From the NCBI GenBank assembly GCA_002085265.1, contig NATI01000058.1, positions 1-6,338 on the forward strand: a stretch of DNA of 6,338 nucleotides. The letters are read 5' to 3'. Below, piece by piece: positions 1 through 5,950 of this stretch. Position 1 is the first letter of the stretch; each line of letters begins with the position of its first letter. The position numbers were made by a program, and so were the translations under genes. Origin of the DNA: Candidatus Omnitrophica bacterium 4484_49 (GTDB lineage: Bacteria; Omnitrophota; Gorgyraeia; Kaelpiales; Kaelpiaceae). The notes beneath the pieces were generated by a model, which saw only the letters and a program-made list of their open reading frames with translations, did not search any database and was not told where the DNA came from.

Positions 1-1
1 C

Positions 2-307
2 CCTAATTATGATGGATATGTAAATTATATTATGAAATTTTTAGGCGATCCCTGGGAGCAAGATTTTATTAAACAAGTTGTAAGAGCAATGCATCCTTAT
101 ATGCCATGGGAGCTAGATAATATTGAGGCAACGTATAAGGTTGGAGATGTCTTTGTCACTGAAGGTCTCTTAGAAAGTTATACTCGGAGATACAGGGCTT
201 TGTATGAGGCTTATAAATCAGGATTGCCTTATTATTTGGGTAGAGAAGGGGGAATGGACCTTCCTTCTCAAATTTTCCCATGGATACAGGGACCTGTGAT
301 TTTTTAA
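2..307 (+). CDS. Unrecognised protein, 5'-truncated by window edge; frame probably broken near its end
   Basis: The frame is open from the left edge and ends at TAA 305-307. An ATG lies at 32, but ten sense codons precede it without a stop, so the true start is probably outside the window. I do not recognise the family. The visible part is rich in aromatic residues (WEQDF, HPYMPWELDN, YTRRYRALYEAY, FPWIQGP) and mixes acidic and basic residues like a soluble globular protein. There is no signal peptide, membrane segment or clear catalytic motif. The stop at 305-307 directly follows a six-T run (300-305), and a protein-like frame continues to 426 in another phase. The annotated C-terminus is therefore probably artificial or the product of a mutation. 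The gene is separated from hisG by a promoter and so belongs to a different transcription unit. That it is coding is fairly sure; its function is unknown. Confidence 0.6.
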   Translation, partial: PNYDGYVNYIMKFLGDPWEQDFIKQVVRAMHPYMPWELDNIEATYKVGDVFVTEGLLESYTRRYRALYEAYKSGLPYYLGREGGMDLPSQIFPWIQGPVIF

Positions 308-426
308 CGGAGATAGAGGGGACCTTTATTTTTGTAAGTAGTAATCTTGACAACGAAGATTGCCCAAAATTCTTTAAAAATCCTGTCTTAAATTTTTATA
401 TAGATTTTTTATGGAGAGAGGGTTAA
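304..426 (+). pseudogene. Frameshifted C-terminal continuation of the unrecognised upstream gene
   Basis: The frame starting at 304 runs to TAA 424-426 and reads LTEIEGTFIFVSSNL, then DNEDCPKFFKNP, ending FYIDFLWREG. Its composition is normal for a protein and looks like a C-terminal tail. Adding one T to the T run at 300-305 would join it in frame to the upstream ORF as GPVIF-LTEIEGTF. Without that base the upstream frame hits TAA at once. A slip in the G run at 248-252 or the T run at 273-276 could also connect the two frames, but the 300-305 join keeps the most protein-like sequence. The cause could be a sequencing indel, a real frameshift mutation or slippage. No homologue is known to me that would settle where the frame changes. 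Confidence 0.45.
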
Positions 427-430
427 AATT

Positions 431-447
431 ATTTCACAAATTGAAAT
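431..447 (+). repeat. Small inverted repeat next to the hisG promoter
   Basis: ATTTCA (431-436) and TGAAAT (442-447) form a perfect 6-bp dyad around the 5-nt spacer CAAAT, followed by a short T run (447-450). It could be a very weak terminator for the upstream gene or an operator adjoining the -35 box at 449. The stem has only one G:C pair, so as an RNA hairpin it would be unstable. A chance origin in this A/T-rich spacer is possible. Confidence 0.2.
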
Positions 448-448
448 T

Positions 449-476
449 TTGACAAAGTACCTTTATTTTGTAAAAT
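449..476 (+). promoter_or_regulatory. Sigma-70-type promoter for the hisG-led operon
   Basis: A perfect -35 box TTGACA (449-454) is followed by 16 bases and then TAAAAT (471-476), one mismatch from TATAAT. Transcription would begin near 482-484, giving a leader of only about 13 nt before the hisG ATG at 496. That leader still contains a GGAG Shine-Dalgarno (486-489). The promoter sits in the 69-nt gap after the probable end of the upstream gene at 426. No comparable promoter was seen further downstream, so it may drive the whole run of genes. Confidence 0.6.
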
Positions 477-495
477 AATTGCTCTGGAGAAAAAA

Positions 496-1231
496 ATGAA
501 ATTAAAACTTGGAATTCCTAAAGGAAGTCTGCAGGAGAAGACGCTTTCTCTGTTTAAAAAAGCGGGTTTTAATATCAGTGTAAGAGAGCGTTCTTGTAAG
601 AGTGGCAGAGCTGGTATACGCTAAGCAGCAGATGGTTCCTGTAAGATGGGTGCTTGCAGTCAGGGAGGATTCGGAGATTAAAGATGTAAAAGATTTGGAA
701 GGGAAAAGGGTCGCCACTGAACTGGTAAATGTGACCAAAAAATATCTTGCTGAAAATAAGGTAAATGCTGAAGTGGAATTCAGCTGGGGGGCGACGGAAG
801 TCAAGGTTGCTTCCGGAATGGTTGATGCTATTGTAGAATTGACTGAAACCGGGCAGAGCCTGCGCAGGCACAATCTCAGAATAGTGGATACGATATGTGA
901 ATCGACCACAAAATTCATTGCCAACAAAAAAGCATGGGAAAAAGAATGGAAGAGGAATAAGATCGAAAGTATTGTGGTTTTACTTCAAGGTGCGTTGTCT
1001 GCCGAGTTTAAAGTAGGATTGAAGATGAATGTTAACCAGTCTATACTGGAAGAGGTGCTCAGCGTTTTACCCGCTATTAGAAGGCCTACCATATCCCCGC
1101 TTTCGGAACAGGGCTGGTATGCGGTGGAGTCGATTATAGAGGAAAAAGTGGTGCGAGAATTAATTCCCAAATTGAAACAGATGGGGGCGGAGGGAATAGT
1201 GGAGTATCCCCTGAATAAAGTTATACCCTGA
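496..1231 (+). pseudogene. hisG: ATP phosphoribosyltransferase HisG (long form), broken by internal deletion and frame change
   Basis: HisG condenses ATP with PRPP, the first step of histidine synthesis. The start at ATG 496, behind GGAG (486-489), gives a typical N-terminus (MKLKLGIPKGSLQE, then LFKKAGFNI). After about residue 33 that frame departs from HisG and stops at TAA 622-624. The rest of the enzyme resumes one frame over, at about VAELVYAKQQ, and runs to TGA 1229-1231. Read alone it is a 209-residue ORF from GTG 602. It keeps the ATELVNVTKKYL and EFSWGATEV segments, the PRPP-binding loop region DAIVELTETGQSL, and the C-terminal regulatory HisG_C domain ending EYPLNKVIP. From recalled homologues about 48 residues are missing, including the part that normally carries a DAGLTGLDW-like motif. 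The junction is near 590-600. A functional enzyme is unlikely from either piece. An assembly or sequencing error is as plausible as a real pseudogene, because the remainder shows no decay. Confidence 0.85.
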
Positions 1232-1247
1232 CGAGGAGGTTATTTAT

Positions 1248-1343
1248 ATGCCCTGCGGAAGGAAAAGGAAACGCAGAAAAATTAAAACTCACAAGAGGAA
1301 GAAGCGATTAAAGAGGGACAGACACAAGAAGAAAAAGAGATAA
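1248..1343 (+). CDS. 31-aa AURKAIP1/COX24-type (bS22/bTHX-like) small basic ribosomal protein
   Basis: A 31-codon gene runs from ATG 1248 to TAA 1341-1343. It has a strong Shine-Dalgarno GAGGAGGT (1233-1240) at 7-nt spacing, and it starts 16 nt after the hisG stop. The protein begins MPCGRKRKRRK and contains THKRKKRLKRDRHKKKKR. About two thirds of its residues are Arg or Lys, with one Cys and two His. The MPxGKKRKR...HKRKKR...RHKKK pattern is that of short bacterial proteins placed in the AURKAIP1/COX24 domain family, related to the mitochondrial small-subunit protein mS38 and mycobacterial bS22. By analogy it should be a ribosome-associated peptide lying along 16S rRNA. It is too short for ordinary gene callers and easily missed. 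The identification rests on recalled sequence pattern; the excellent ribosome binding site supports it being translated. Confidence 0.8.
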   Translation: MPCGRKRKRRKIKTHKRKKRLKRDRHKKKKR

Positions 1344-1359
1344 GTTTTAAGATAAACAG

Positions 1360-2838
1360 ATGAAAACTTATTTTCTCAAATTTCATGTATTAATTGTTTT
1401 TTGGCTTCTCCTTATTCCACATTTATCCCGGGGTGAAAGAATACCGCCTTGCGGTTACGCTCACTTTATGATGGGTGTAATTTACGATCGTCGGGGAGAT
1501 TTGGATAATGCGTTTAAAGAATACACCAAAGCCCTGGAATATGATTTTCAAAATCCCAACCTCCATATAAAACTTGCTCTGGTATATATGAAGAAGAATC
1601 AACTTCAGGAAGCAGTTGAGGAGTTGAAAAAGGCAAGTCAATATGCCCCTGACGATGTGCGAATACATTTTGTCCTGGCTCTTATCTACAGTTCGATGAA
1701 GAAATACGACCTTGCTTCTCAGGAGTACGAAAAGATTGTGGAAGTTGACCCTCATGACATAATGGCACTTGCTTCTCTGGCAGATATCTATGTGCTTCAG
1801 GAAAAGACCAAAGAGGCGATTACTGCCTATGAGAAGTTAATAAAGGAAAATGTGAAGCTTCCTTTGATTTACTTTAACCTCGCTATTCTTTACAGCAAAG
1901 AGAACGAGATTGAGAAGGCAATAGAAACTATGTCTAAAGTCATAGAACTTAACCCCCGGTTTGTCCAGGCTTATATAAGTCTGGGCATATTTTATGAGAT
2001 GGAAAAGAATTTTCAAAAAGCAGTGGATAGTTTTCAAAAAGGGCTGGAGGTAAAACCTGAAAATGTAAAGTTGAGAAAACTTCTGGCGGAGGCTTATTAT
2101 AAGTGGGGTAAGGTGGATAAGGCTGAAGAAGTTTACAGAAAGTTACTGGAGGAATTCCCTGACCAGAAGGGACTTTATTTAGACCTCGCTTATTTTTATC
2201 TCAGGAATAAGCAGATTAAAAAAACCCTGGAGGTTCTGTCTAAAGCAGAAAAAGAAGGATATAATTTATCCGAAGTTTATTTCCTTCTGGGCTATGCTCA
2301 CTATAAAAATAAAGATAACAGACAGGCGCTTAAGTATTTCCAGAAAGCAAAGGAATTAAAACCCGATGATTCCGAGGTGTATTTTTTTCTGGGAGCGCTG
2401 TATGAGGATGAGGAGAAATGGGACCTCGCTGAGGAAAATTTAAAAAAAGCCATACAGCTTAACCCCGATCATGCTGATGCTCTTAACTATCTGGGGTATA
2501 TGTATGCAGTGAAAGGGATTAAACTTGGTGAAGCAGAGAAAATGATTAAAAAAGCATTGGAAGTTGACCCTGAGAATGGAGCTTACTGGGATTCTCTGGG
2601 ATGGGTACATTATAAACAGGGCCTGTTTATCAAAGCCCTGGAAGAGGTGAAGAAAGCTTTAGAGTATGAAAAGGATGACCCGGTTATAAAAGAACATTTG
2701 GGAGAGATTTATTATAAACTGGGGAATAAATCTCAGGCTTTAAAGCTCTGGATGAACTTACTCCATGAGGGTTTTGAGGGGGAGAACAAAGACCTCAAAC
2801 AGAAGATCAAAAAACTGAAAGAGGAAATTGGCAACTAA
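1360..2838 (+). CDS. Exported tetratricopeptide-repeat protein, about 13 TPR units
   Basis: The 492-residue product starts with a signal-like segment: a basic N-terminus (MKTYFLKFH), a hydrophobic core (LIVFWLLLIP), then HLSRG near residues 21-25. This suggests export to the periplasm or cell surface; Cys31 is not in a convincing lipobox. From about residue 34 the rest is an almost unbroken array of 34-residue TPR units with the usual W/L-G-Y-A-F-A-P spacing, for example LGIFYEMEKNFQKAVDSF and LGALYEDEEKWDLAEENL. One unit near 372-407 is two residues longer (LGYMYAVKGIKLGEAEKMI) and is followed by DSLGWVHYKQG and EHLGEIYYKLG. That carboxy-terminal module recurs in TPR proteins of Proteobacteria and related groups. 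The tail from about 476 is charged and helical. No enzymatic domain is present; it is probably a protein-interaction scaffold in the envelope, partner unknown. There is no clear Shine-Dalgarno, but the signal segment supports this ATG. The gene overlaps the next one by 11 nt. Confidence 0.88.
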   Translation: MKTYFLKFHVLIVFWLLLIPHLSRGERIPPCGYAHFMMGVIYDRRGDLDNAFKEYTKALEYDFQNPNLHIKLALVYMKKNQLQEAVEELKKASQYAPDDVRIHFVLALIYSSMKKYDLASQEYEKIVEVDPHDIMALASLADIYVLQEKTKEAITAYEKLIKENVKLPLIYFNLAILYSKENEIEKAIETMSKVIELNPRFVQAYISLGIFYEMEKNFQKAVDSFQKGLEVKPENVKLRKLLAEAYYKWGKVDKAEEVYRKLLEEFPDQKGLYLDLAYFYLRNKQIKKTLEVLSKAEKEGYNLSEVYFLLGYAHYKNKDNRQALKYFQKAKELKPDDSEVYFFLGALYEDEEKWDLAEENLKKAIQLNPDHADALNYLGYMYAVKGIKLGEAEKMIKKALEVDPENGAYWDSLGWVHYKQGLFIKALEEVKKALEYEKDDPVIKEHLGEIYYKLGNKSQALKLWMNLLHEGFEGENKDLKQKIKKLKEEIGN

Positions 2839-3655
2839 GAGACCGGATATAGAATTTCTGACTTCAAAGGCCAGACAGATAAGGAAAGACATCCTGAACA
2901 TGCTCGCCTCTGCTGGTTCTGGTCATACCGGAGGTTCTTTATCCATTGTAGAGATACTGGTATGCCTGTATCACTATAAACTCCGCCATGATCCCAATGA
3001 TGCTCAATGGACAGACAGGGATCGGTTGATATTATCCAAAGGGCATGGGTGTCCGGCGTTGTATGCAGTGCTTGCCGATTGTGGATATTTTCCCCGTGAG
3101 GAGTTATGGACGCTTAGAAAATTTGGTTCCCGCCTGCAGGGACATCCTGAAAAAGGTCTTCCGGGAATTGAGGCATCCACCGGGTCTTTAGGACAGGGTA
3201 TTTCCATAGCAGTGGGTATGGCACTTTCTGCCAAACTTGATGGCAGGGATAACAAGGTTTACTGTATTCTGGGAGACGGTGAGACCAACGAGGGTCAGGT
3301 CTGGGAAGCAGCAATGACTGCTGCTCATTATAAACTTGATAACCTGATTGCGATTGTGGACCACAATAAGTTTCAGATAGACGGGCCAGTCCATGAAGTG
3401 AAAAACCTTGAGCCCTACAGGAGAAAATGGATGGCATTTGGGTGGAAGGTTAAAGAGTGTGATGGTCATGACTTCGACTCCCTTATGGATGCCTTGGATT
3501 GGGCTGAGAAGGTTAAAAATCATCCTGCGGCGGTCATTGCTCATACCATAAAAGGTAAAGGCGTCTCTTTTATGGAGAATGATAATCGCTGGCATGGAGT
3601 GGCTCCTGTAAGGGAAGATTTAGAAAAGGCGCTCAAGGAACTGGAGGAGGAATGA
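2828..3655 (+). CDS. tktN: Transketolase, N-terminal (TPP-binding) subunit
   Basis: The 275-residue product is the thiamine-diphosphate-binding half of transketolase. With the next gene's product it should transfer two-carbon units between sugar phosphates in the non-oxidative pentose phosphate pathway. Visible motifs are AGSGHTGGSLS (29-39; His33), SKGHG (70-74), GHPEKG (105-110), STGSLGQG (117-124) and the TPP/Mg2+ motif GDGETNEGQVWEA (149-161) closing at DHNKFQIDG (Asn180). The length is usual for the split N-terminal form, against about 650 residues for one-chain enzymes. The chosen start is TTG 2828. It gives a family-like N-terminus about 15 residues before ARQIRKDIL, with GAGG (2821-2824) close upstream; no ATG in frame would keep the SGH motif. 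It overlaps the TPR gene's end by 11 nt and shares ATGA with the next gene, so translation is probably coupled. A 1-deoxyxylulose-5-phosphate synthase is excluded because the two-gene layout and motifs are transketolase-type. Confidence 0.93.
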   Translation: MATKRPDIEFLTSKARQIRKDILNMLASAGSGHTGGSLSIVEILVCLYHYKLRHDPNDAQWTDRDRLILSKGHGCPALYAVLADCGYFPREELWTLRKFGSRLQGHPEKGLPGIEASTGSLGQGISIAVGMALSAKLDGRDNKVYCILGDGETNEGQVWEAAMTAAHYKLDNLIAIVDHNKFQIDGPVHEVKNLEPYRRKWMAFGWKVKECDGHDFDSLMDALDWAEKVKNHPAAVIAHTIKGKGVSFMENDNRWHGVAPVREDLEKALKELEEE

Positions 3656-4587
3656 AGCCCACCAGAAATGGATTTGGAGATGCTATAGTTGAGCTTGGTA
3701 AAAAGGATGAACGTATTGTGGTTTTATCTGCAGACCTTACAGAGTCGGTGCGGGCAGCAGGATTTCGGGCACGGTTCCCGGAAAGGTTTTTTTCATTCGG
3801 TGTGTCTGAACAGGATATGATGTCAGCGGCTGCAGGATTTGCTCTCGAGGGAAAGATAGCATTTGCCTGTACGTTTGGGGTATTTGCTACTGGACGAGCC
3901 TGGGAACAGATTCGTACCTCTGTTGCTTATATGAACTTAGATGTAAAGATAATTGGCAGTCACGGTGGAATTACAGTGGGAGCAGACGGTGCTACCCATC
4001 AGGTTCTGGAAGATATAGCATTGATGCGTATCCTCCCAAATATGACAGTGGTCGTGCCCTGTGATTACTATGAAGCCCGGCAGGCGACGGTTGCTGCTGC
4101 ATATTATCCCGGCCCTGTATATTTGCGGTTTACCCGCAACAGTGTGCCGTTTCTGACTTCAGAAGAAGATGAATTTGAGATTGGTAAAGCCAAGGTTATG
4201 CGAGAGGGGAAAGATTTGACAATAATAGCTTGTGGCCAGATGGTCCATCATAGTTTAAAAGCCAGTGATATTCTCTCTCAGGATGGAATATCAGCTGAGG
4301 TTATAAACCTACATACCATCAAGCCCCTGGATAGAAATACAATTCTGGAATCGGCAGAGAAAACAGGGGCAATTCTCACTGTTGAGGAACATCAGATATT
4401 TGGAGGAATGGGGTCTGCAGTGGCGGAATTTATCGTGGAGAATAATCCTCTGCCGATGAAATTGATGGGGGTAAGGGACCGGTTTGGAAGGAGTGGAGAG
4501 CCAGAAGTTTTACTGGAGGCGTTTGGTCTTACTGCGGAATACATCGTGAGGGAAGCACAACTTCTTATAGAGAAAAAGGCACGCTGA
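3652..4587 (+). CDS. tktC: Transketolase, C-terminal (pyrimidine-binding) subunit
   Basis: The 311-residue product contains the pyrimidine-binding domain (about 1-165) followed by the C-terminal transketolase domain (about 180-305). The catalytic glutamate that activates the thiamine ring is expected at Glu53 in FGVSEQDMMSAAAG. It is followed by FACTFGVFATGRAWEQIR and by SHGGITVGADGATHQVLED (103-121), a typical substrate-channel segment. VNLHT-like EVINLHTIKPLD (216-227) and EEHQIFGGMGSAVAE (245-259) mark the C-terminal domain. The ATG overlaps the tktN stop as ATGA (3652-3655), and a GGAGGAGG ribosome binding site (3643-3650) lies inside the end of tktN. That arrangement fits matched synthesis of two subunits of one complex. 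The length is normal for the split form and no key motif is missing. Confidence 0.94.
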   Translation: MKPTRNGFGDAIVELGKKDERIVVLSADLTESVRAAGFRARFPERFFSFGVSEQDMMSAAAGFALEGKIAFACTFGVFATGRAWEQIRTSVAYMNLDVKIIGSHGGITVGADGATHQVLEDIALMRILPNMTVVVPCDYYEARQATVAAAYYPGPVYLRFTRNSVPFLTSEEDEFEIGKAKVMREGKDLTIIACGQMVHHSLKASDILSQDGISAEVINLHTIKPLDRNTILESAEKTGAILTVEEHQIFGGMGSAVAEFIVENNPLPMKLMGVRDRFGRSGEPEVLLEAFGLTAEYIVREAQLLIEKKAR

Positions 4588-4593
4588 GATTAA

Positions 4594-5436
4594 ATGCTGG
4601 AATATCACCCACCTGCCAAAATTAATCTCTTTTTAGATATAATTTCCAATCGTGATGATGGTTATCATGATATTTTATCTTTGATGGTCAAAGTAAGTTT
4701 GTACGACAGGTTGATTATGGAAAGGATCCCTGAGAGAGATGTGATTCTGGAAGTGGAAGGTGATGCTCCTTCTGGTAGTGATAATATCTGTTATAAGATG
4801 GCAGAGCTCATGCGTGAGAGATTCAGTGTAAAAGAGGGTGTAAAAATTAAGTTGGTCAAGACTATTCCCTCTCGTTCAGGTCTGGGAGGTGCCAGTTCAG
4901 ATTGTGCGGGGGTTATAAAACTGATGAATACTCTTTTCTCCTTGAACTTGTCGGAAGAGGATGAGATGAAACTCGGTATACAATTGGGTTCGGATGTTCC
5001 GTTTTTTGTTCAGTCCGCTTCCTGGGCAATTGTAGAAGGCAGGGGAGAAAAACTCACAAAACTTTATCCTCCCTTCTCATTTTACGCACTGGTAATAGTC
5101 CCGGAATCTGGTGTAAGCACTACCCAGGCGTATTCTCTATGGCGGCCTTCCTTGACAGGTAGTTTGTGGAGAGATAGAATTAAATCCTGTAAGTCCGAGG
5201 AAATTGATTTGGATTTTCTTAAGGACATCTCCTATAATATTTTTGAATATATGATTGAAGATTCTATTTTTAAAAAATATCAGGATATCCTGAATGAAGC
5301 CGGGGCTGAAGTCGTAAGGATGACCGGCAGTGGTTCCGGAGTATATGGGATATTTTCAGACAGGGAAAAGGCAGAGAAGGCAGGAGAAAAGTTGATTTCT
5401 GAGGGTTACAGGGTATTTTTGGTGGAATCAGTTTAA
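4594..5436 (+). CDS. ispE: 4-(cytidine 5'-diphospho)-2-C-methyl-D-erythritol kinase IspE
   Basis: IspE phosphorylates CDP-methylerythritol in the MEP pathway of isoprenoid precursor synthesis. The 280-residue product has the complete GHMP-kinase pattern. This comprises PPAKINLFLDI with Lys9 at the substrate site, DDGYHDILSLM (His25), the glycine-rich ATP loop SRSGLGGASSDCA (93-105), the catalytic Asp134 in LGSDVPFF, and the C-terminal MTGSGSGVYGIF (243-254). The length matches the family. The ATG lies 6 nt after the tktC stop. Only a weak GAG overlapping that stop could act as ribosome binding site, so expression may depend on coupling to tktC. Placing ispE directly ahead of spoVG and glmU links isoprenoid-lipid and UDP-GlcNAc supply, both needed for cell-wall synthesis. 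Confidence 0.95.
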   Translation: MLEYHPPAKINLFLDIISNRDDGYHDILSLMVKVSLYDRLIMERIPERDVILEVEGDAPSGSDNICYKMAELMRERFSVKEGVKIKLVKTIPSRSGLGGASSDCAGVIKLMNTLFSLNLSEEDEMKLGIQLGSDVPFFVQSASWAIVEGRGEKLTKLYPPFSFYALVIVPESGVSTTQAYSLWRPSLTGSLWRDRIKSCKSEEIDLDFLKDISYNIFEYMIEDSIFKKYQDILNEAGAEVVRMTGSGSGVYGIFSDREKAEKAGEKLISEGYRVFLVESV

Positions 5437-5439
5437 AAC

Positions 5440-5447
5440 AAGGAGGT
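5440..5447 (+). promoter_or_regulatory. Strong ribosome binding site fixing the spoVG TTG start
   Basis: AAGGAGGT lies 6 nt ahead of TTG 5454, in the 17-nt gap after the ispE stop. It is one of the best Shine-Dalgarno sequences in the window. It supports TTG as the true start, since the family N-terminus MEITEV begins exactly there and no in-frame ATG precedes residue 48. Confidence 0.75.
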
Positions 5448-5453
5448 GCAGCT

Positions 5454-5840
5454 TTGGAGATCACAGAGGTAAAAGTCTACCCCAAGTCGAGAGGTAACAG
5501 AAAACTCAAAGCGTATGCAACTGTGACTTTTGACAACGCATTTGTGGTTCGCAATGTTAAAGTCATTGAAGGAGGGAAGGGACTGTTTGTGGCTATGCCT
5601 TCCAGGAAAGTTCAGAGGCCCTGTCCCCGGTGCAGAAAGAGTAACTCCATAGCCAGCAGATTCTGCAACTTCTGTGGAATACCTCTGGAACTTCCCAGAA
5701 ACTTTAACCCTCAGCAGGAAACCAGAGACATCGCTCATCCCATCACACAGGAATTTCGCAGCTATCTGGAACAGAAGGTCCTGGAAGCCTACGAACAGGA
5801 AGTGAAAAAGAGAGCCCAGACAGATTCTCAGACAGTTTAA
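5454..5840 (+). CDS. spoVG: SpoVG-family nucleic-acid-binding regulator with inserted zinc ribbon
   Basis: The 128-residue product shows the SpoVG fold in two blocks. Residues 1-53 (MEITEVKVYP, LKAYATVTFDNAFVVRNVKVIEG, GLFVAMPSRKV) and residues 91-118 (RDIAHPITQEFRSYLEQKVLEAY) align with the usual 85-100-residue protein. Between them, where common SpoVG has a short loop, lies an added segment of about 35 residues with two cysteine pairs, CPRC (57-60) and CNFC (71-74). These are spaced like a treble-clef or rubredoxin-knuckle zinc ribbon. SpoVG proteins of Firmicutes bind DNA and RNA and influence division-site placement, capsule and virulence genes. The ribbon may add a metal-dependent nucleic-acid contact, which is inferred. 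I recall comparable cysteine-bearing SpoVG homologues in Planctomycetes-type bacteria, so it may mark a lineage-specific subfamily. The start is TTG behind a strong ribosome binding site. The tail (KKRAQTDSQTV) is polar and probably disordered. Confidence 0.92.
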   Translation: MEITEVKVYPKSRGNRKLKAYATVTFDNAFVVRNVKVIEGGKGLFVAMPSRKVQRPCPRCRKSNSIASRFCNFCGIPLELPRNFNPQQETRDIAHPITQEFRSYLEQKVLEAYEQEVKKRAQTDSQTV

Positions 5841-5860
5841 GCCCCTGGTTCTTATAATAG

Positions 5861-5931
5861 TGGGGAATGGTGTAACGGTAGCACAGCGGCCTTTGGAGCC
5901 GTTAGTGGAGGTTCGAGTCCTCCTTCCCCAG
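5861..5931 (+). tRNA. trnQ: tRNA-Gln (anticodon UUG)
   Basis: A complete cloverleaf can be drawn. The acceptor stem pairs TGGGGAA (5861-5867) with TTCCCCA (5924-5930). The D stem pairs GTGT with GCAC (5870-5873, 5881-5884). The anticodon stem pairs GCGGC with GCCGT around the loop CTTTGGA (5891-5897), with anticodon TTG at 5893-5895. The variable loop is 4 nt, and the T stem pairs GGAGG with CCTCC around TTCGAGT. The weak U1:A72 pair and G73 discriminator (5931) are glutamine identity features. The 3' CCA is not fully encoded (GCAAT follows), so it must be added enzymatically. It lies 20 nt after spoVG and 19 nt before glmU on the same strand, and is therefore probably cut out of a mixed mRNA/tRNA transcript. 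Confidence 0.95.
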
Positions 5932-5950
5932 CAATAGAAATTTTTTATTT

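Noticed and set aside
347..352. A second TTGACA hexamer, within the small dyad AATCTT/AAGATT (343-361)
   Set aside because: No acceptable -10 box lies 16-18 nt downstream (TTCTTT or TCTTTA only), and the site lies within the probable coding continuation of the first gene.
411..452. Short ORF from ATG 411 (MERGLKLFHKLKF)
   Set aside because: It has 13 codons and no ribosome binding site of its own, and it overlaps both the frameshifted gene end and the hisG promoter.
502..927. Long antisense ORF of 141 codons opposite hisG
   Set aside because: It is low-complexity Ser/Thr/Leu-rich and mirrors the hisG codons. There is no ribosome binding site or family resemblance.
3188..3595. Antisense ORF of 135 codons opposite the transketolase N-subunit
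   Set aside because: It is a shadow of a well-conserved gene on the + strand, with no family motif and no start signals.
5853..5858. Perfect TATAAT box just before tRNA-Gln, with a -35-like CAGACA at 5829-5834
   Set aside because: Transcription would start about 5865, inside the tRNA, because the box ends only 2 nt before the tRNA 5' end. It cannot produce the whole tRNA and is more likely chance.
5842..5865. CCCC (5842-5845) could pair with GGGG of the tRNA acceptor strand (5862-5865)
   Set aside because: Only four base pairs, too short to be a terminator or a convincing competing structure.
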